Assembly (NCBI GenBank): GCA_937974175.1
Contig: CALJIG010000130.1
Location: 1-24,407 of the forward strand
From: an uncultured Ignavibacteria bacterium
Lineage (GTDB): Bacteria > Bacteroidota > Ignavibacteria > Tepidaquicellales > Tepidaquicellaceae
Length of the DNA stretch: 24,407 bases
Reading direction: 5' to 3'
The notes under the pieces are model-generated. The model was not told the DNA's origin. It saw only the letters and a list, made by a program, of their open reading frames with translations, and did no database searches. Shown here piece by piece: positions 1 to 7,635 of the stretch. The translations under genes and the position numbers were made by a program. Position 1 is the stretch's first letter. Each line of letters opens with the position of its first letter.

Positions 1-87
1 AGTAAAAATACTAATTAATAAAAACTTGACTTGAAAAAAAATATATAAACTCATTAATTGTGTAATACAAGATAATATAATTATAAA

Positions 88-585
88 ATGTCAGAACGAA
101 AACCAAAAGAAAAAAATAACGGTAAAAAGGAAAAAGATTCTCTCAAAGAAGAATTAGGATTTACCGAAGATTCTATAATGGATGAAGATGAAGTCATTGA
201 TGATGATTTTATTGAATCGGTTGATGATGAGGATAATCCTGAGTTCATAAATGAAGTCAAGAAGTTTGAGGATGAACATAAAAACGCAAAAGTTATAAGC
301 GTTTTTCAAAAAATTGGTTCGCCTAAATACAAGAAAGTTTCCGATATTAAAAAAGATAATCTTGCCGATGAATATAAAAAGCTGATGCTGCTTTTAGATG
401 AGCATAACATTATAGTACACTTTCATAACGATTATCCTGTCAGTGAAAAATACAGATTTATCACTGAAGAGATTTTTAAAGAAGCTATAGAAGAAGATAA
501 AAAGAACAAAAATGCTCACATCAGTTTTATCTATGAAGATTTTCATCCGGAGATGGATGACGATGATGAAGATGACGACTATTAA
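88..585 (+). CDS. Acidic hypothetical protein
   Basis: No family is recognised. The 165-residue product starts at an ATG preceded by an A/T-only leader without a Shine-Dalgarno site. Residues 1-60 are highly charged and probably disordered (Lys/Glu-rich, then Asp/Glu-rich). The middle and C-terminal part (about 70-155) looks folded, with a HFHNDYP stretch followed by a KYRFITEE segment and an FIYEDFHP segment. The extreme C-terminus is a run of Asp/Glu ending in Tyr. There is no signal peptide or membrane segment, so it is probably cytoplasmic. The His/Asp/Tyr-rich core could be a small interaction domain, but I cannot assign a function. It is the first of four same-strand genes. Confidence 0.7.
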   Translation: MSERKPKEKNNGKKEKDSLKEELGFTEDSIMDEDEVIDDDFIESVDDEDNPEFINEVKKFEDEHKNAKVISVFQKIGSPKYKKVSDIKKDNLADEYKKLMLLLDEHNIIVHFHNDYPVSEKYRFITEEIFKEAIEEDKKNKNAHISFIYEDFHPEMDDDDEDDDY

Positions 586-620
586 TTAATTTCTTACAAG
601 TAAAATTAATCCCGATAAAC

Positions 621-1172
621 TTGCTTCTTCAAAGCGCAAAAGAAAATTTAAACACTCCTGTTATAAATTTTAATCTTAAAGGAACAGATGAACATTTCTA
701 TTCACTTGAAGATTTTAAAGATAAAGAAATCTTAATAGTAATTTTTATGTGCAATCATTGCCCGTATGTACTTGCAGTGATTGAGAGGTTAGTTAAGTTT
801 CAGGAGAAGTATAAAGATAAAGGTGTTCAGTTAGTTGGTATCAATCCTAATGATGTATCAACTTATCCCAGGGATTCATTCGAAAATATGATTAAGTTCC
901 ATGCCGAACACAAAATGAATTTCCCTTATCTTGTAGATGAAACTCAGGAAACTGCAACGGCATACGGTGCTGTTTGTACTCCTGATATTTATTTATATGA
1001 TGCCAATAGAGAATTGAAATACCGTGGAAGATTAGATAATAACTGGAAAGATGAAACCAGTGTAACACAAAAAGATTTAGAAATTGTAACCGCAATGCTT
1101 TTGAACGGCGAAAACATTTCAAAGCTTGAGCAGGTCCCTTCCATGGGATGCTCTATAAAATGGAAGAATTAA
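621..1172 (+). CDS. Thioredoxin-fold redoxin (AhpC/TSA-like)
   Basis: A 183-residue thiol-disulfide oxidoreductase-like protein. The active-site motif CNHC (Cys44, Cys47) lies in the typical position after a beta strand and is followed by PYV, as in the redoxin subgroup with an N-H-C-P-Y motif. A cis-proline-type segment (VCTPDIYLYD) follows at about 117-126. There is no signal peptide, so it is probably cytoplasmic. Family knowledge suggests peroxide or disulfide reduction; the partner is unknown. The start is the TTG at 621: no ATG or GTG lies in frame before it, although the frame stays open upstream, so the N-terminus is uncertain. It sits 35 bp after the acidic gene and 26 bp before the phosphoglycerate mutase. 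Confidence 0.85.
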   Translation: MLLQSAKENLNTPVINFNLKGTDEHFYSLEDFKDKEILIVIFMCNHCPYVLAVIERLVKFQEKYKDKGVQLVGINPNDVSTYPRDSFENMIKFHAEHKMNFPYLVDETQETATAYGAVCTPDIYLYDANRELKYRGRLDNNWKDETSVTQKDLEIVTAMLLNGENISKLEQVPSMGCSIKWKN

Positions 1173-1198
1173 TTACCCCAATATTATAATATAATGAT

Positions 1199-1804
1199 AT
1201 GCCAAATTTAGTTCTTGTCCGTCACGGACAATCGTTATGGAATCTTGAAAATAAATTCACGGGCTGGATTGATGTAGACCTCTCACCAAAGGGCGAAGAA
1301 GAGGCAAAAGATGCAGGGAATAAGTTAGCAAATTTTGAATTTGATATTGCTTTTACTTCTGCATTAACAAGGGCGCAAAGAACACTGTCTATTATTCTTG
1401 AACACAATAAAAAATTAGTAACACCGGTTGTAAAAGACAAAGCATTAAACGAACGGATGTATGGTGATTTGCAGGGAATGAACAAAGATGAATGCCGAAC
1501 AAAATTCGGCGAAGAACAGGTAAAGATATGGCGTAGGAGTTATGATATCTGCCCCCCGAACGGAGAAGCTCTGAAGCAGACCGCAGAGAGAGTATTGCCG
1601 TATTACCACGAAAAAATTGAACCGCTGCTTAAAGAAGGTAAAGATGTTTTAGTTGTTGCTCATGGCAACAGTTTGCGTGCATTAATAATGTTTCTTGAAA
1701 AAATGACCCCTGCTCAAATCCTTGAATATGAAATTCCTACAGGTACTCCCAGACTATATACTTTAGATGCAAATCTTAATGTTTTGGAAGTAGTATATCT
1801 GTAA
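1199..1804 (+). CDS. gpmA: 2,3-bisphosphoglycerate-dependent phosphoglycerate mutase
   Basis: Interconverts 3- and 2-phosphoglycerate in glycolysis/gluconeogenesis through a phosphohistidine. The N-terminal LVRHGQSLWN motif carries the catalytic His9. The acidic motif LNERMYGDLQG and the second histidine motif VAHGNSLRAL are intact, and IPTGTP near the C-terminus is typical of GpmA rather than of generic histidine phosphatases. At 201 residues it is the short form: compared with the roughly 250-residue E. coli type it lacks the insertion between the WRRSYD segment and the following helix, and the C-terminal tail. Such short forms are well known. The ATG at 1199 has no Shine-Dalgarno site. Cytoplasmic. 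Confidence 0.93.
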   Translation: MPNLVLVRHGQSLWNLENKFTGWIDVDLSPKGEEEAKDAGNKLANFEFDIAFTSALTRAQRTLSIILEHNKKLVTPVVKDKALNERMYGDLQGMNKDECRTKFGEEQVKIWRRSYDICPPNGEALKQTAERVLPYYHEKIEPLLKEGKDVLVVAHGNSLRALIMFLEKMTPAQILEYEIPTGTPRLYTLDANLNVLEVVYL

Positions 1805-1853
1805 TAAGGGAAATATTCCTGCTGAATTCTTCGGCAAAACTTAATGCTGCTCT

Positions 1854-2477
1854 TTGGAAAACCCAAAGATAAAAAATATTATTTTCGATCTCGGAAATAC
1901 TTTGATATTTTTCGACCATGGATATTTCTATGATGGTCTGGCAAATATTGAAAAGGGATTGAATGCCAATAAACTTAAAAAATTTATTGCTGAAAAAAAG
2001 CTTGATGTGAAGCTTGGCAAAGGCAGAATATCCGGTAAGGATTTTTTTAAAGCGGTAAAGAAAAAATTTAATATAAAAACGGGATACGCAGATTTTATTT
2101 ATTTATACAGCGATGTCTTCTGGGAAAATAAACCTATGATAAAGCTGCTTGAAAATCTGATAGAGGAAAGAAAATATAAAATATTTCTTTTATCAAATAC
2201 TGATCCATGTCACTTCAGTTTCATTCTTAAAAATTTTCCATCTGTAAATCTTATAAAAACGAAAGTACTTTCTTACAGAGTAAATTCTATGAAGCCTGAG
2301 AAAAAAATATTTGTGGATATGGCAAAAAGATATAAAATAATTCCTGAGCAGAGTGTTTTCATAGATGACATAAAACCCTATATAACGGCAGCATCGAAAT
2401 TAAAATTTAATACTATTCATTATACAACTCATAAAAGCTTTTTGAGACAGTTTAATAAGATTGTAAATAAATTATGA
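1854..2477 (+). CDS. HAD-superfamily hydrolase
   Basis: A 207-residue HAD-like phosphatase of the subfamily I (YihX-like) type. Motif I is FDLGNTL with nucleophile Asp12; the usual second Asp is Gly, as in the DLGNV/DLGNT group that includes E. coli YihX. Motif II is LLSNTD, motif III has the Lys of MKPEKK, and motif IV is FIDDIKP. An alpha-helical cap lies between motifs I and II. The substrate is unknown; a sugar phosphate is a reasonable guess given the neighbouring sugar-phosphate enzymes. The TTG at 1854 is the only start after the in-frame stop at 1842; an ATG at 1844 is in another frame. Many Lys codons are AAA, in line with local composition. Confidence 0.8.
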   Translation: MENPKIKNIIFDLGNTLIFFDHGYFYDGLANIEKGLNANKLKKFIAEKKLDVKLGKGRISGKDFFKAVKKKFNIKTGYADFIYLYSDVFWENKPMIKLLENLIEERKYKIFLLSNTDPCHFSFILKNFPSVNLIKTKVLSYRVNSMKPEKKIFVDMAKRYKIIPEQSVFIDDIKPYITAASKLKFNTIHYTTHKSFLRQFNKIVNKL

Positions 2478-2502
2478 GAGAATTTTTAGAGGAGAATGAT
2501 GT

Positions 2503-2628
2503 TTATTTTGCTGCGTAGAATGCAATGATGGCAGGAACGAGCAGCCACAGTAATCCTTTGACAAGGAAAAACAGAAATCCGGCTACTCCTAACTTTTTAA
2601 CTAAATTAATAAATTTATCTTTACTCAT
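2503..2628 (-). CDS. Small (41 aa) single-span membrane peptide
   Basis: A short gene starting at ATG 2628. The product begins MSKDKFINLVKK, a positively charged amphipathic stretch, and is followed by a hydrophobic segment of about 25 residues (GVAGFLFFLVKGLL then WLLVPAIIAFYA), ending AAK. This is the layout of a small inner-membrane protein or holin-like peptide. It lies 17 bp downstream of the monooxygenase on the same strand and is convergent with the HAD gene. No family is recognised. The coherent charge-then-hydrophobic pattern and the tight spacing support it being real, but at this length chance cannot be excluded. Confidence 0.5.
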   Translation of the reverse strand: MSKDKFINLVKKLGVAGFLFFLVKGLLWLLVPAIIAFYAAK

Positions 2629-2645
2629 TAACAGGTTGAGTGGAA

Positions 2646-3035
2646 TTAGTTTGAGATAACTTCATAAGTTTTAAAATCAGAACTCATCGGCGGTTCTTTT
2701 CCTTCTTCTTTGTATTTTCTAATATCTTCAAAGCCTCTTTTGTGGCCTTCGATAAATTCAGGAGATTTTGTCCAGTTCTTAAATGCATCAGCGCTATCCC
2801 AGTGGCTTACAATTAAATAAACACTACCATCGCCCATTGGTTTTAGTACTTCCATTTCAAGAAAGCCCGGCATTCTGTCTATTGCCTTTGCTCTTGTTGA
2901 AAATAACTGTTCAAATCTCTCTTTGTATTCTTCTTTACAGGTTATGTAATTTATCGCTACAAATTTTTTTCCGTCATTATTGCTTTGCCCAAGCTTTTCT
3001 CCGCGGATTTTAACTTCTTCTACTAAATTTTCCAT
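2646..3035 (-). CDS. Antibiotic biosynthesis monooxygenase / IsdG-like heme-degrading monooxygenase
   Basis: A 129-residue ferredoxin-like alpha/beta-barrel (ABM) protein. In the IsdG/HmoB family the heme-cleaving triad is Asn, Trp and His. Here Asn29 (AINYITC), Trp88 (FKNW) and His98 (FIEGH) have the expected spacing (59 and 10 residues, against 60 and 10 in IsdG as I recall it), and the loop after the second strand has the usual PGF. This favours a heme oxygenase-like activity releasing iron over a quinone monooxygenase. A 20-residue charged N-terminal extension precedes the domain. Cytoplasmic. It starts at ATG 3035 without a clear Shine-Dalgarno site, and is followed by the small membrane peptide. 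Confidence 0.85.
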   Translation of the reverse strand: MENLVEEVKIRGEKLGQSNNDGKKFVAINYITCKEEYKERFEQLFSTRAKAIDRMPGFLEMEVLKPMGDGSVYLIVSHWDSADAFKNWTKSPEFIEGHKRGFEDIRKYKEEGKEPPMSSDFKTYEVISN

Positions 3036-3160
3036 TTATGATATTTGAATTAATTGGTGAATTTCAAATTACAGATTATATAAAAATTTTGCAATGAATT
3101 TATTTAGACTTAATATTGATAACATCTTTAATTACTGTTATTTTTGTATTTAAAAAACAA

Positions 3161-3190
3161 AAAGCCGGTAAGTTTACACTAACCGGCTTT
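3161..3190 (-). terminator. Rho-independent terminator of the Rcp1-like regulator
   Basis: A 9-bp perfect stem, AAAGCCGGT (3161-3169) with ACCGGCTTT (3182-3190), and a 12-base loop. On the minus strand it is followed by a T-rich stretch (TTTTTGTTTTTTAAA), which fits termination of the response regulator ending at 3298. The plus-strand flank is A-rich rather than T-rich. Confidence 0.75.
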
Positions 3191-3297
3191 GAAAAAACAT
3201 TTACAATAAAACAGTAGTAGATATTTTCTAGAATCAAATCAAAAATGCTATTCTATATAGTTTACTTCTAAATTAAGGCATTTAGGTTGTAACTGTA

Positions 3298-3738
3298 TTA
3301 TTTTGGCGGTTGATTAATTAGCAGCCAGTATAATCCTAAATCTGCGACAGCCTTTGCAAACTGATCGAAATCAACCGGCTTCACAACATAGCTGTTTACT
3401 CCATATTTGTAACTTGTAATAATATCGTGTTCTTCTTTAGAGGAAGTCATGATTATGACAGGAATGGATTTTGTTCTTTCATCTGATTTGATCTGTTTCA
3501 ATACTTCTAGTCCGTCTACCTTAGGCATTTTTAAATCAAGCAAGATAATTTTTAAACCGTTTTTTATGGAACCGTTTGAATATTCTCCTTTAGCAAAAAT
3601 AAAATCCAGAGCTTCCGCCCCGTCTTTTAAATGAATAAGATTATTACCTAAATTGTATTTATTTAGTGAGCGGATAGTCAGCTCGGCATCAGTAGGATTA
3701 TCTTCAACAAGAAGTATTTCATAGTGATTTTTCTCCAT
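3298..3738 (-). CDS. Single-domain response regulator, Rcp1-like
   Basis: A 146-residue receiver domain with no output domain. The acidic pair Glu12/Asp13, the phospho-acceptor Asp68 (ILLDLKMP), Thr98 (IIMTSS) and Lys120 (VVKPVD) are all in place. The LVEDNPTDAELT opening and the longer loop before Asp68 are typical of the Rcp1 family, which usually pairs with phytochrome-like or hybrid kinases. No kinase lies nearby, so its partner is encoded elsewhere. It probably acts in phosphotransfer or by protein contact rather than by binding DNA. The ATG start has no Shine-Dalgarno site. The 100-bp gap to pgl upstream and its own terminator suggest an independent transcript. Confidence 0.92.
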   Translation of the reverse strand: MEKNHYEILLVEDNPTDAELTIRSLNKYNLGNNLIHLKDGAEALDFIFAKGEYSNGSIKNGLKIILLDLKMPKVDGLEVLKQIKSDERTKSIPVIIMTSSKEEHDIITSYKYGVNSYVVKPVDFDQFAKAVADLGLYWLLINQPPK

Positions 3739-3839
3739 AAATTTTTGTTTAATTTATCTAAAAATTTAATTATACCGTGCCAAGGTAACTTAATATTATA
3801 ATTTATTACTTAAAAAAAAATACTTTAAAGTTTTCGACT

Positions 3840-4565
3840 TTAAGAAGGGGATATCAGAGAAGAGCTTTGTTTATCTAGAAACCAGCATAAATTACCGGAT
3901 GTAAGGTTAACTTTTGAAGCGGGAAAGAACATACTTTCAGTATCATGGCTGATAATTTTTGCTACTACGCTGCTTTTTTCTTTTCCGGTGATAAAGAAAG
4001 CACCGTCCAAAGAATTATTTATTACACTTCCGGTTACTGTTATTCTTTGCTGTCCTGAAATGGGTTTTTTTACAGATTCACATATCTTATCCGAAGTAAA
4101 CAGATCTAATCTATCCGGGAAAATTGACGCTGTATGTCCGTCTTCACCTAAGCCTAACATAATAAAATCAAAACAAGGCAAACTATTTTTGTTAATAAGT
4201 AAATCAGAAATTTCATTTGAATACCTAATTGCTTCTGCATAAGGCTCATCTTCTCCTCTTATTCTATGCATATTTTCATCAGGAATATTTATTTTATCAA
4301 ACAGATTCTCCTTTGTCATTTTGAAATTACTTTCATCAGATGAAGGGGGAACGCAGCGTTCATCTCCCCAGAAAAAATGAACTTTTTTCCAATCAATTTT
4401 ATCGGAATATTTTTCTGCAAGAGTTTTAAAAATAATTTTAGGAGTGCTTCCTCCTGAAAGTGCTATATTGTATTTATCCTTCTTCCTTACTTCATCTGCA
4501 AAATATTCTGAAAATGATTCAGCAAGTAATTCAGGTGTTTCAAATATTTTTATAACTTGAGTCAT
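3840..4565 (-). CDS. pgl: 6-phosphogluconolactonase
   Basis: Hydrolyses 6-phosphogluconolactone to 6-phosphogluconate, the second step of the oxidative pentose phosphate pathway. The product is of the DevB/SOL type: ALSGGSTPK near the N-terminus binds phosphate, HFFWGDERCVP follows, and GLGEDGHTASIFP carries the catalytic region. I prefer the ATG at 4565, two bases after the zwf stop, giving 241 residues, over the TTG at 4580 that would overlap zwf. It is the last gene of the gnd-zwf-pgl operon and cytoplasmic. No hairpin terminator is evident before the next gene. Confidence 0.95.
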   Translation of the reverse strand: MTQVIKIFETPELLAESFSEYFADEVRKKDKYNIALSGGSTPKIIFKTLAEKYSDKIDWKKVHFFWGDERCVPPSSDESNFKMTKENLFDKINIPDENMHRIRGEDEPYAEAIRYSNEISDLLINKNSLPCFDFIMLGLGEDGHTASIFPDRLDLFTSDKICESVKKPISGQQRITVTGSVINNSLDGAFFITGKEKSSVVAKIISHDTESMFFPASKVNLTSGNLCWFLDKQSSSLISPS

Positions 4566-4567
4566 TC

Positions 4568-6088
4568 TTACAATTCGCAATATGTTCCGTCATCGGAAAG
4601 ATTTTTACAAGGGTAACGCCAGGTAACGTTTTTATCTTCTATTAATTCATCGGCATTTTCCGGTCCCCACGTACCGGCAGGATATCCGTAAATTTTAATA
4701 CCCGGATTATTTGCCCAAGCCTTTTGAATTGGAGCCAAAAATTTCCATGCCGCTTCTACAACATCTCCGCGTGAATAAAGTGTAGAATCACCCATCATGC
4801 AGTCATAAATCAATCTTTCGTAAGCATCAGGGATATGTACATTTCCTAAATCTTTATAATGAAAATCCAGATTAACCGTTCTCAAATCGAAACCGCCTCC
4901 GGGGACTTTCATACTGATTTTCAATAGTATACCTTCATCAGGCTGAATTCTTATTATTAACTGATTGCAGGTACTGCAATCATCAGTTTGCCCGAACAAC
5001 GAATGCGGTGTGGGTTTAAAATGAATAACTACTTCTGTAACCCTTGTCGGCAGTCGTTTACCTGTTCTTATATAAAAAGGAATACCTCCCCAGCGCCAGT
5101 TATCTATGTAAAATTTCAGAGCAACGTATGTCTCAGTTTTAGAATCCGGATTAACATCTTCTTCTTCACGATATCCTTTTACATGTTCGCCTCTTATATT
5201 AGAAGAAGTATACTGTCCTCTTATCGCAAACTTTTCAACATCTTCTTCTTTTATGGGACGCAGTGATTGAAACACTTTTAAGGTTTCATTTCTTATCGCA
5301 TCCGAAGCAAAGGAAGACGGAGGTTCCATTGCAACAAAACTTACAACCTGTAACAGATGATTCTGAACCATATCTCTTAAAGCCCCTGCATTGTCATAGT
5401 AACTGCCTCTGTTTTCCACTCCTATACTTTCAGCTGAGGTAACTTCAACATGATGAACATAACTTCTGTTCCAAAGGGGTTCAAAAATTCCGTTTGAAAA
5501 TCTTGTTACCAGTAGATTTTGTACTGTTTCTTTACCTAAATAATGGTCAATTCTGTAAATCTGATTTTCTTTGAAGATTTTATGAAGCTCATTGTTTAAT
5601 TCAATAGCAGAGTCTAAGTCATATCCGAATGGTTTTTCTATAACAAGCCTTCTGAATCCTGTAGTTTGGTCCTGCAAATTATGTTCACCCAGGCACGCTG
5701 CTATAGAAGAGTATGCGCTCGGTGGAGTGGCAAGATAAAAAATGATATTTCCATCCAATGAAAATTTTCTATTAATTTCTTCTATTCGTTCCTTCAATCT
5801 CCCATAATCTTGTGATGTTTTAGTATCAATTGCAGAGTAATGCAGTTTTTTTAAAAATTCAGGAATATCACCATTTGTTGAATCTTTAACAAAATCTTTT
5901 ATGCTCTCCGTCATTGTTTCTCTGAAACTTGCATCTGAGAAATCGCTTCGTGCTGCACCCAATATTGCAAATTTTTCCGGCAGTACGTTTTGCTTGTAGA
6001 GCTCAAAGATCGAAGGGATTAGTTTTCGTTTAGTTAAGTCACCGGAAGCTCCGAATATTACTATAAGGCAATTTTTTGGTTTCTCCAT
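4568..6088 (-). CDS. zwf: Glucose-6-phosphate 1-dehydrogenase
   Basis: Oxidises glucose 6-phosphate to 6-phosphogluconolactone, making NAD(P)H. It is full length at 506 residues. The N-terminal nucleotide-binding fold contains GASGDLTKRKL (13-23). EKPFG (151-155) and the substrate-binding RIDHYLGKE (179-187, His182) are canonical. The large C-terminal beta-sheet domain contains RTGKRLP. The ATG at 6088 immediately follows the gnd stop with no gap, which points to translational coupling. An AAGGAAG sequence just upstream, inside gnd, may help initiation. Cytoplasmic. Confidence 0.97.
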   Translation of the reverse strand: MEKPKNCLIVIFGASGDLTKRKLIPSIFELYKQNVLPEKFAILGAARSDFSDASFRETMTESIKDFVKDSTNGDIPEFLKKLHYSAIDTKTSQDYGRLKERIEEINRKFSLDGNIIFYLATPPSAYSSIAACLGEHNLQDQTTGFRRLVIEKPFGYDLDSAIELNNELHKIFKENQIYRIDHYLGKETVQNLLVTRFSNGIFEPLWNRSYVHHVEVTSAESIGVENRGSYYDNAGALRDMVQNHLLQVVSFVAMEPPSSFASDAIRNETLKVFQSLRPIKEEDVEKFAIRGQYTSSNIRGEHVKGYREEEDVNPDSKTETYVALKFYIDNWRWGGIPFYIRTGKRLPTRVTEVVIHFKPTPHSLFGQTDDCSTCNQLIIRIQPDEGILLKISMKVPGGGFDLRTVNLDFHYKDLGNVHIPDAYERLIYDCMMGDSTLYSRGDVVEAAWKFLAPIQKAWANNPGIKIYGYPAGTWGPENADELIEDKNVTWRYPCKNLSDDGTYCEL

Positions 6089-6994
6089 TTACTGTTGTTC
6101 TTCCTTTTTAACGGCGTGACCGCCGAATTGATTTCTTAATGATGCCAGTACTTTCATTGCAAAAGAGTCATCCTGTCTCGACTGAAATCTTGTGTACAAT
6201 GAAGCCGTTATTACGTGTGCAGGTACATTTAACTCCATAGCAGCTTCCACAGTCCATTTACCTTCACCGCTATCTTCAACATATCCTTTTATTTTCTCCA
6301 GTCCGGGATCTTGTTTGAAAGCTAGTACGGCAAGCTCCAGCAGCCATGACCTTACAACACTTCCATATTGCCAGCCGCTTGCTACCGCAGCTACATCGAT
6401 ATTGAAAGGGGACTTTTCAATTATTTCAAAACCTTCTGCAAATGACTGCATCATACCGTATTCGATTCCGTTGTGAACCATTTTTACAAAATGTCCGGCT
6501 CCGCTCTCACCGCAATAAGTGTAGCCTCCGGGAGGCGCGAGTGTTTTAAAAACAGGGTAAACATATTCAACAGCTTCTTTATTCCCGCCTGTCATTAAAC
6601 TGTATCCGTTTTCAAGTCCCCAAACTCCTCCGCTTGTTCCGCAATCAATGAAATTGATTCCAATGTCTGCCAGTTTTTTCCCACGGGTTTGAGTTAGTTT
6701 CCAGTTTGAATTCCCGCCGTCAATGATTATATCACCACTCTTAAGAAGTTTTGAAAGTATATCAAGATTTGAATCCACAGGAATTCCCGCAGGTACCATC
6801 AGCCATACAATTTTTCTTTCAGGAAGTTTATTTACTAAGTCCTCCACTGAATCTGCACCAACTGCTCCCTTGCTAACAGCTTCATCTATTTCAGGTTTTG
6901 TTAAGTTATATGCAACAATTTCATGTCCGTCTTTTAAGAGGCGTTCCACCATGTTTCCGCCCATACGTCCCAGACCGATGAATCCTATTTTCAT
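6089..6994 (-). CDS. gnd: 6-phosphogluconate dehydrogenase, short decarboxylating form
   Basis: Oxidatively decarboxylates 6-phosphogluconate to ribulose 5-phosphate. At 301 residues it is the short form (YqeC/GndA-like) rather than the roughly 470-residue form. The N-terminal Rossmann motif GFIGLGRMGGNM (4-15), SGGVWG (121-126) and the catalytic stretch KMVHNG (Lys171, His174, Asn175) are intact. After the second beta strand it reads YNLT (Asn30-Leu31-Thr32), where NADP-dependent enzymes have NRT with an Arg that contacts the 2'-phosphate; this suggests NAD preference. It is the first gene of the operon and begins at ATG 6994 without a Shine-Dalgarno site. Confidence 0.95.
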   Translation of the reverse strand: MKIGFIGLGRMGGNMVERLLKDGHEIVAYNLTKPEIDEAVSKGAVGADSVEDLVNKLPERKIVWLMVPAGIPVDSNLDILSKLLKSGDIIIDGGNSNWKLTQTRGKKLADIGINFIDCGTSGGVWGLENGYSLMTGGNKEAVEYVYPVFKTLAPPGGYTYCGESGAGHFVKMVHNGIEYGMMQSFAEGFEIIEKSPFNIDVAAVASGWQYGSVVRSWLLELAVLAFKQDPGLEKIKGYVEDSGEGKWTVEAAMELNVPAHVITASLYTRFQSRQDDSFAMKVLASLRNQFGGHAVKKEEQQ

Positions 6995-7125
6995 TTATTT
7001 AGGTTAAAATTTTTAGTTACAAATTACAACAAAATAACTCAGTTAAAGTTTATAACTCAATCCATTTACAAATACTAGTTTTTATTAAATTGATTCTAGG
7101 TATTTTATTCATAAAATTTTATAAA

Positions 7126-7635
7126 ATGAATATTAATCACATCATTGCTGAATTAGAAAAAAACAAAAGTGTTTTTAAAGAATTGCTCGAAAATCTGCCG
7201 GATGAATTTTACTGTTGGAGAGAATCAGAAAATAAATGGAATCTGCTTGAAGTAGTTTGCCATCTTTATGATGAAGAAAGAGATGATTTCCGCGCACGTG
7301 TAAAAAGCGTTCTTGCTAATCCATTAGAAGAGTTACTGCCTATAGATCCTACAGGATGGGTTGTTTCAAGAAATTATGATGAACAAAATTATTATAAGAA
7401 GCTAAATGATTTTCTCGTTGAGAGAGAATATTCAATAGCGTGGTTAAAACAATTAAAAAGTCCTGAGTGGAGAAACTCACATTCTCATCCTAAATTAGGA
7501 CCTTTGACGGCTAAAATGTTTTTGGTCAACTGGCTTGCCCATGACTATCTGCACATTCGCCAGATAATAAGGATAAAATATGAGTACCTGAAAAAAACAA
7601 GAGGTGAAATTCTGCTTTATGCAGGGGACTGGTGA
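7126..7635 (+). CDS. DinB-like (YfiT) four-helix metal-binding protein
   Basis: A 169-residue DinB-superfamily protein. The metal-binding histidine set is visible: His46 in EVVCHLYDEE and His139/His143 in LAHDYLHIRQI, with NKWNLLEVVCHL being the usual 'sW...ell.Hl' opening. Members of the fold include thiol-dependent S-transferases and proteins of unknown role; the substrate cannot be read from sequence. I choose the ATG at 7126 because the family start (MNINHIIAELEK) falls there; a TTG at 7090 would add an unlikely hydrophobic dozen residues. Its 3' end overlaps the convergent polymerase gene by 19 bp. Confidence 0.85.
   Translation: MNINHIIAELEKNKSVFKELLENLPDEFYCWRESENKWNLLEVVCHLYDEERDDFRARVKSVLANPLEELLPIDPTGWVVSRNYDEQNYYKKLNDFLVEREYSIAWLKQLKSPEWRNSHSHPKLGPLTAKMFLVNWLAHDYLHIRQIIRIKYEYLKKTRGEILLYAGDW

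Noticed and set aside
26..49. A sigma-70-like promoter (TTGACT with a TATAAA) ahead of the first gene
   Set aside because: The spacing between the two elements is about 12 bp, too short, and the region is nearly all A/T.
3776..3783. A perfect sigma-54 -24 element, TTGGCACG, on the minus strand upstream of the Rcp1-like receiver
   Set aside because: Ten bases after GG there is TT instead of GC, so no -12 element exists. A TATAAT overlaps this stretch, and an ordinary promoter explains it as well.
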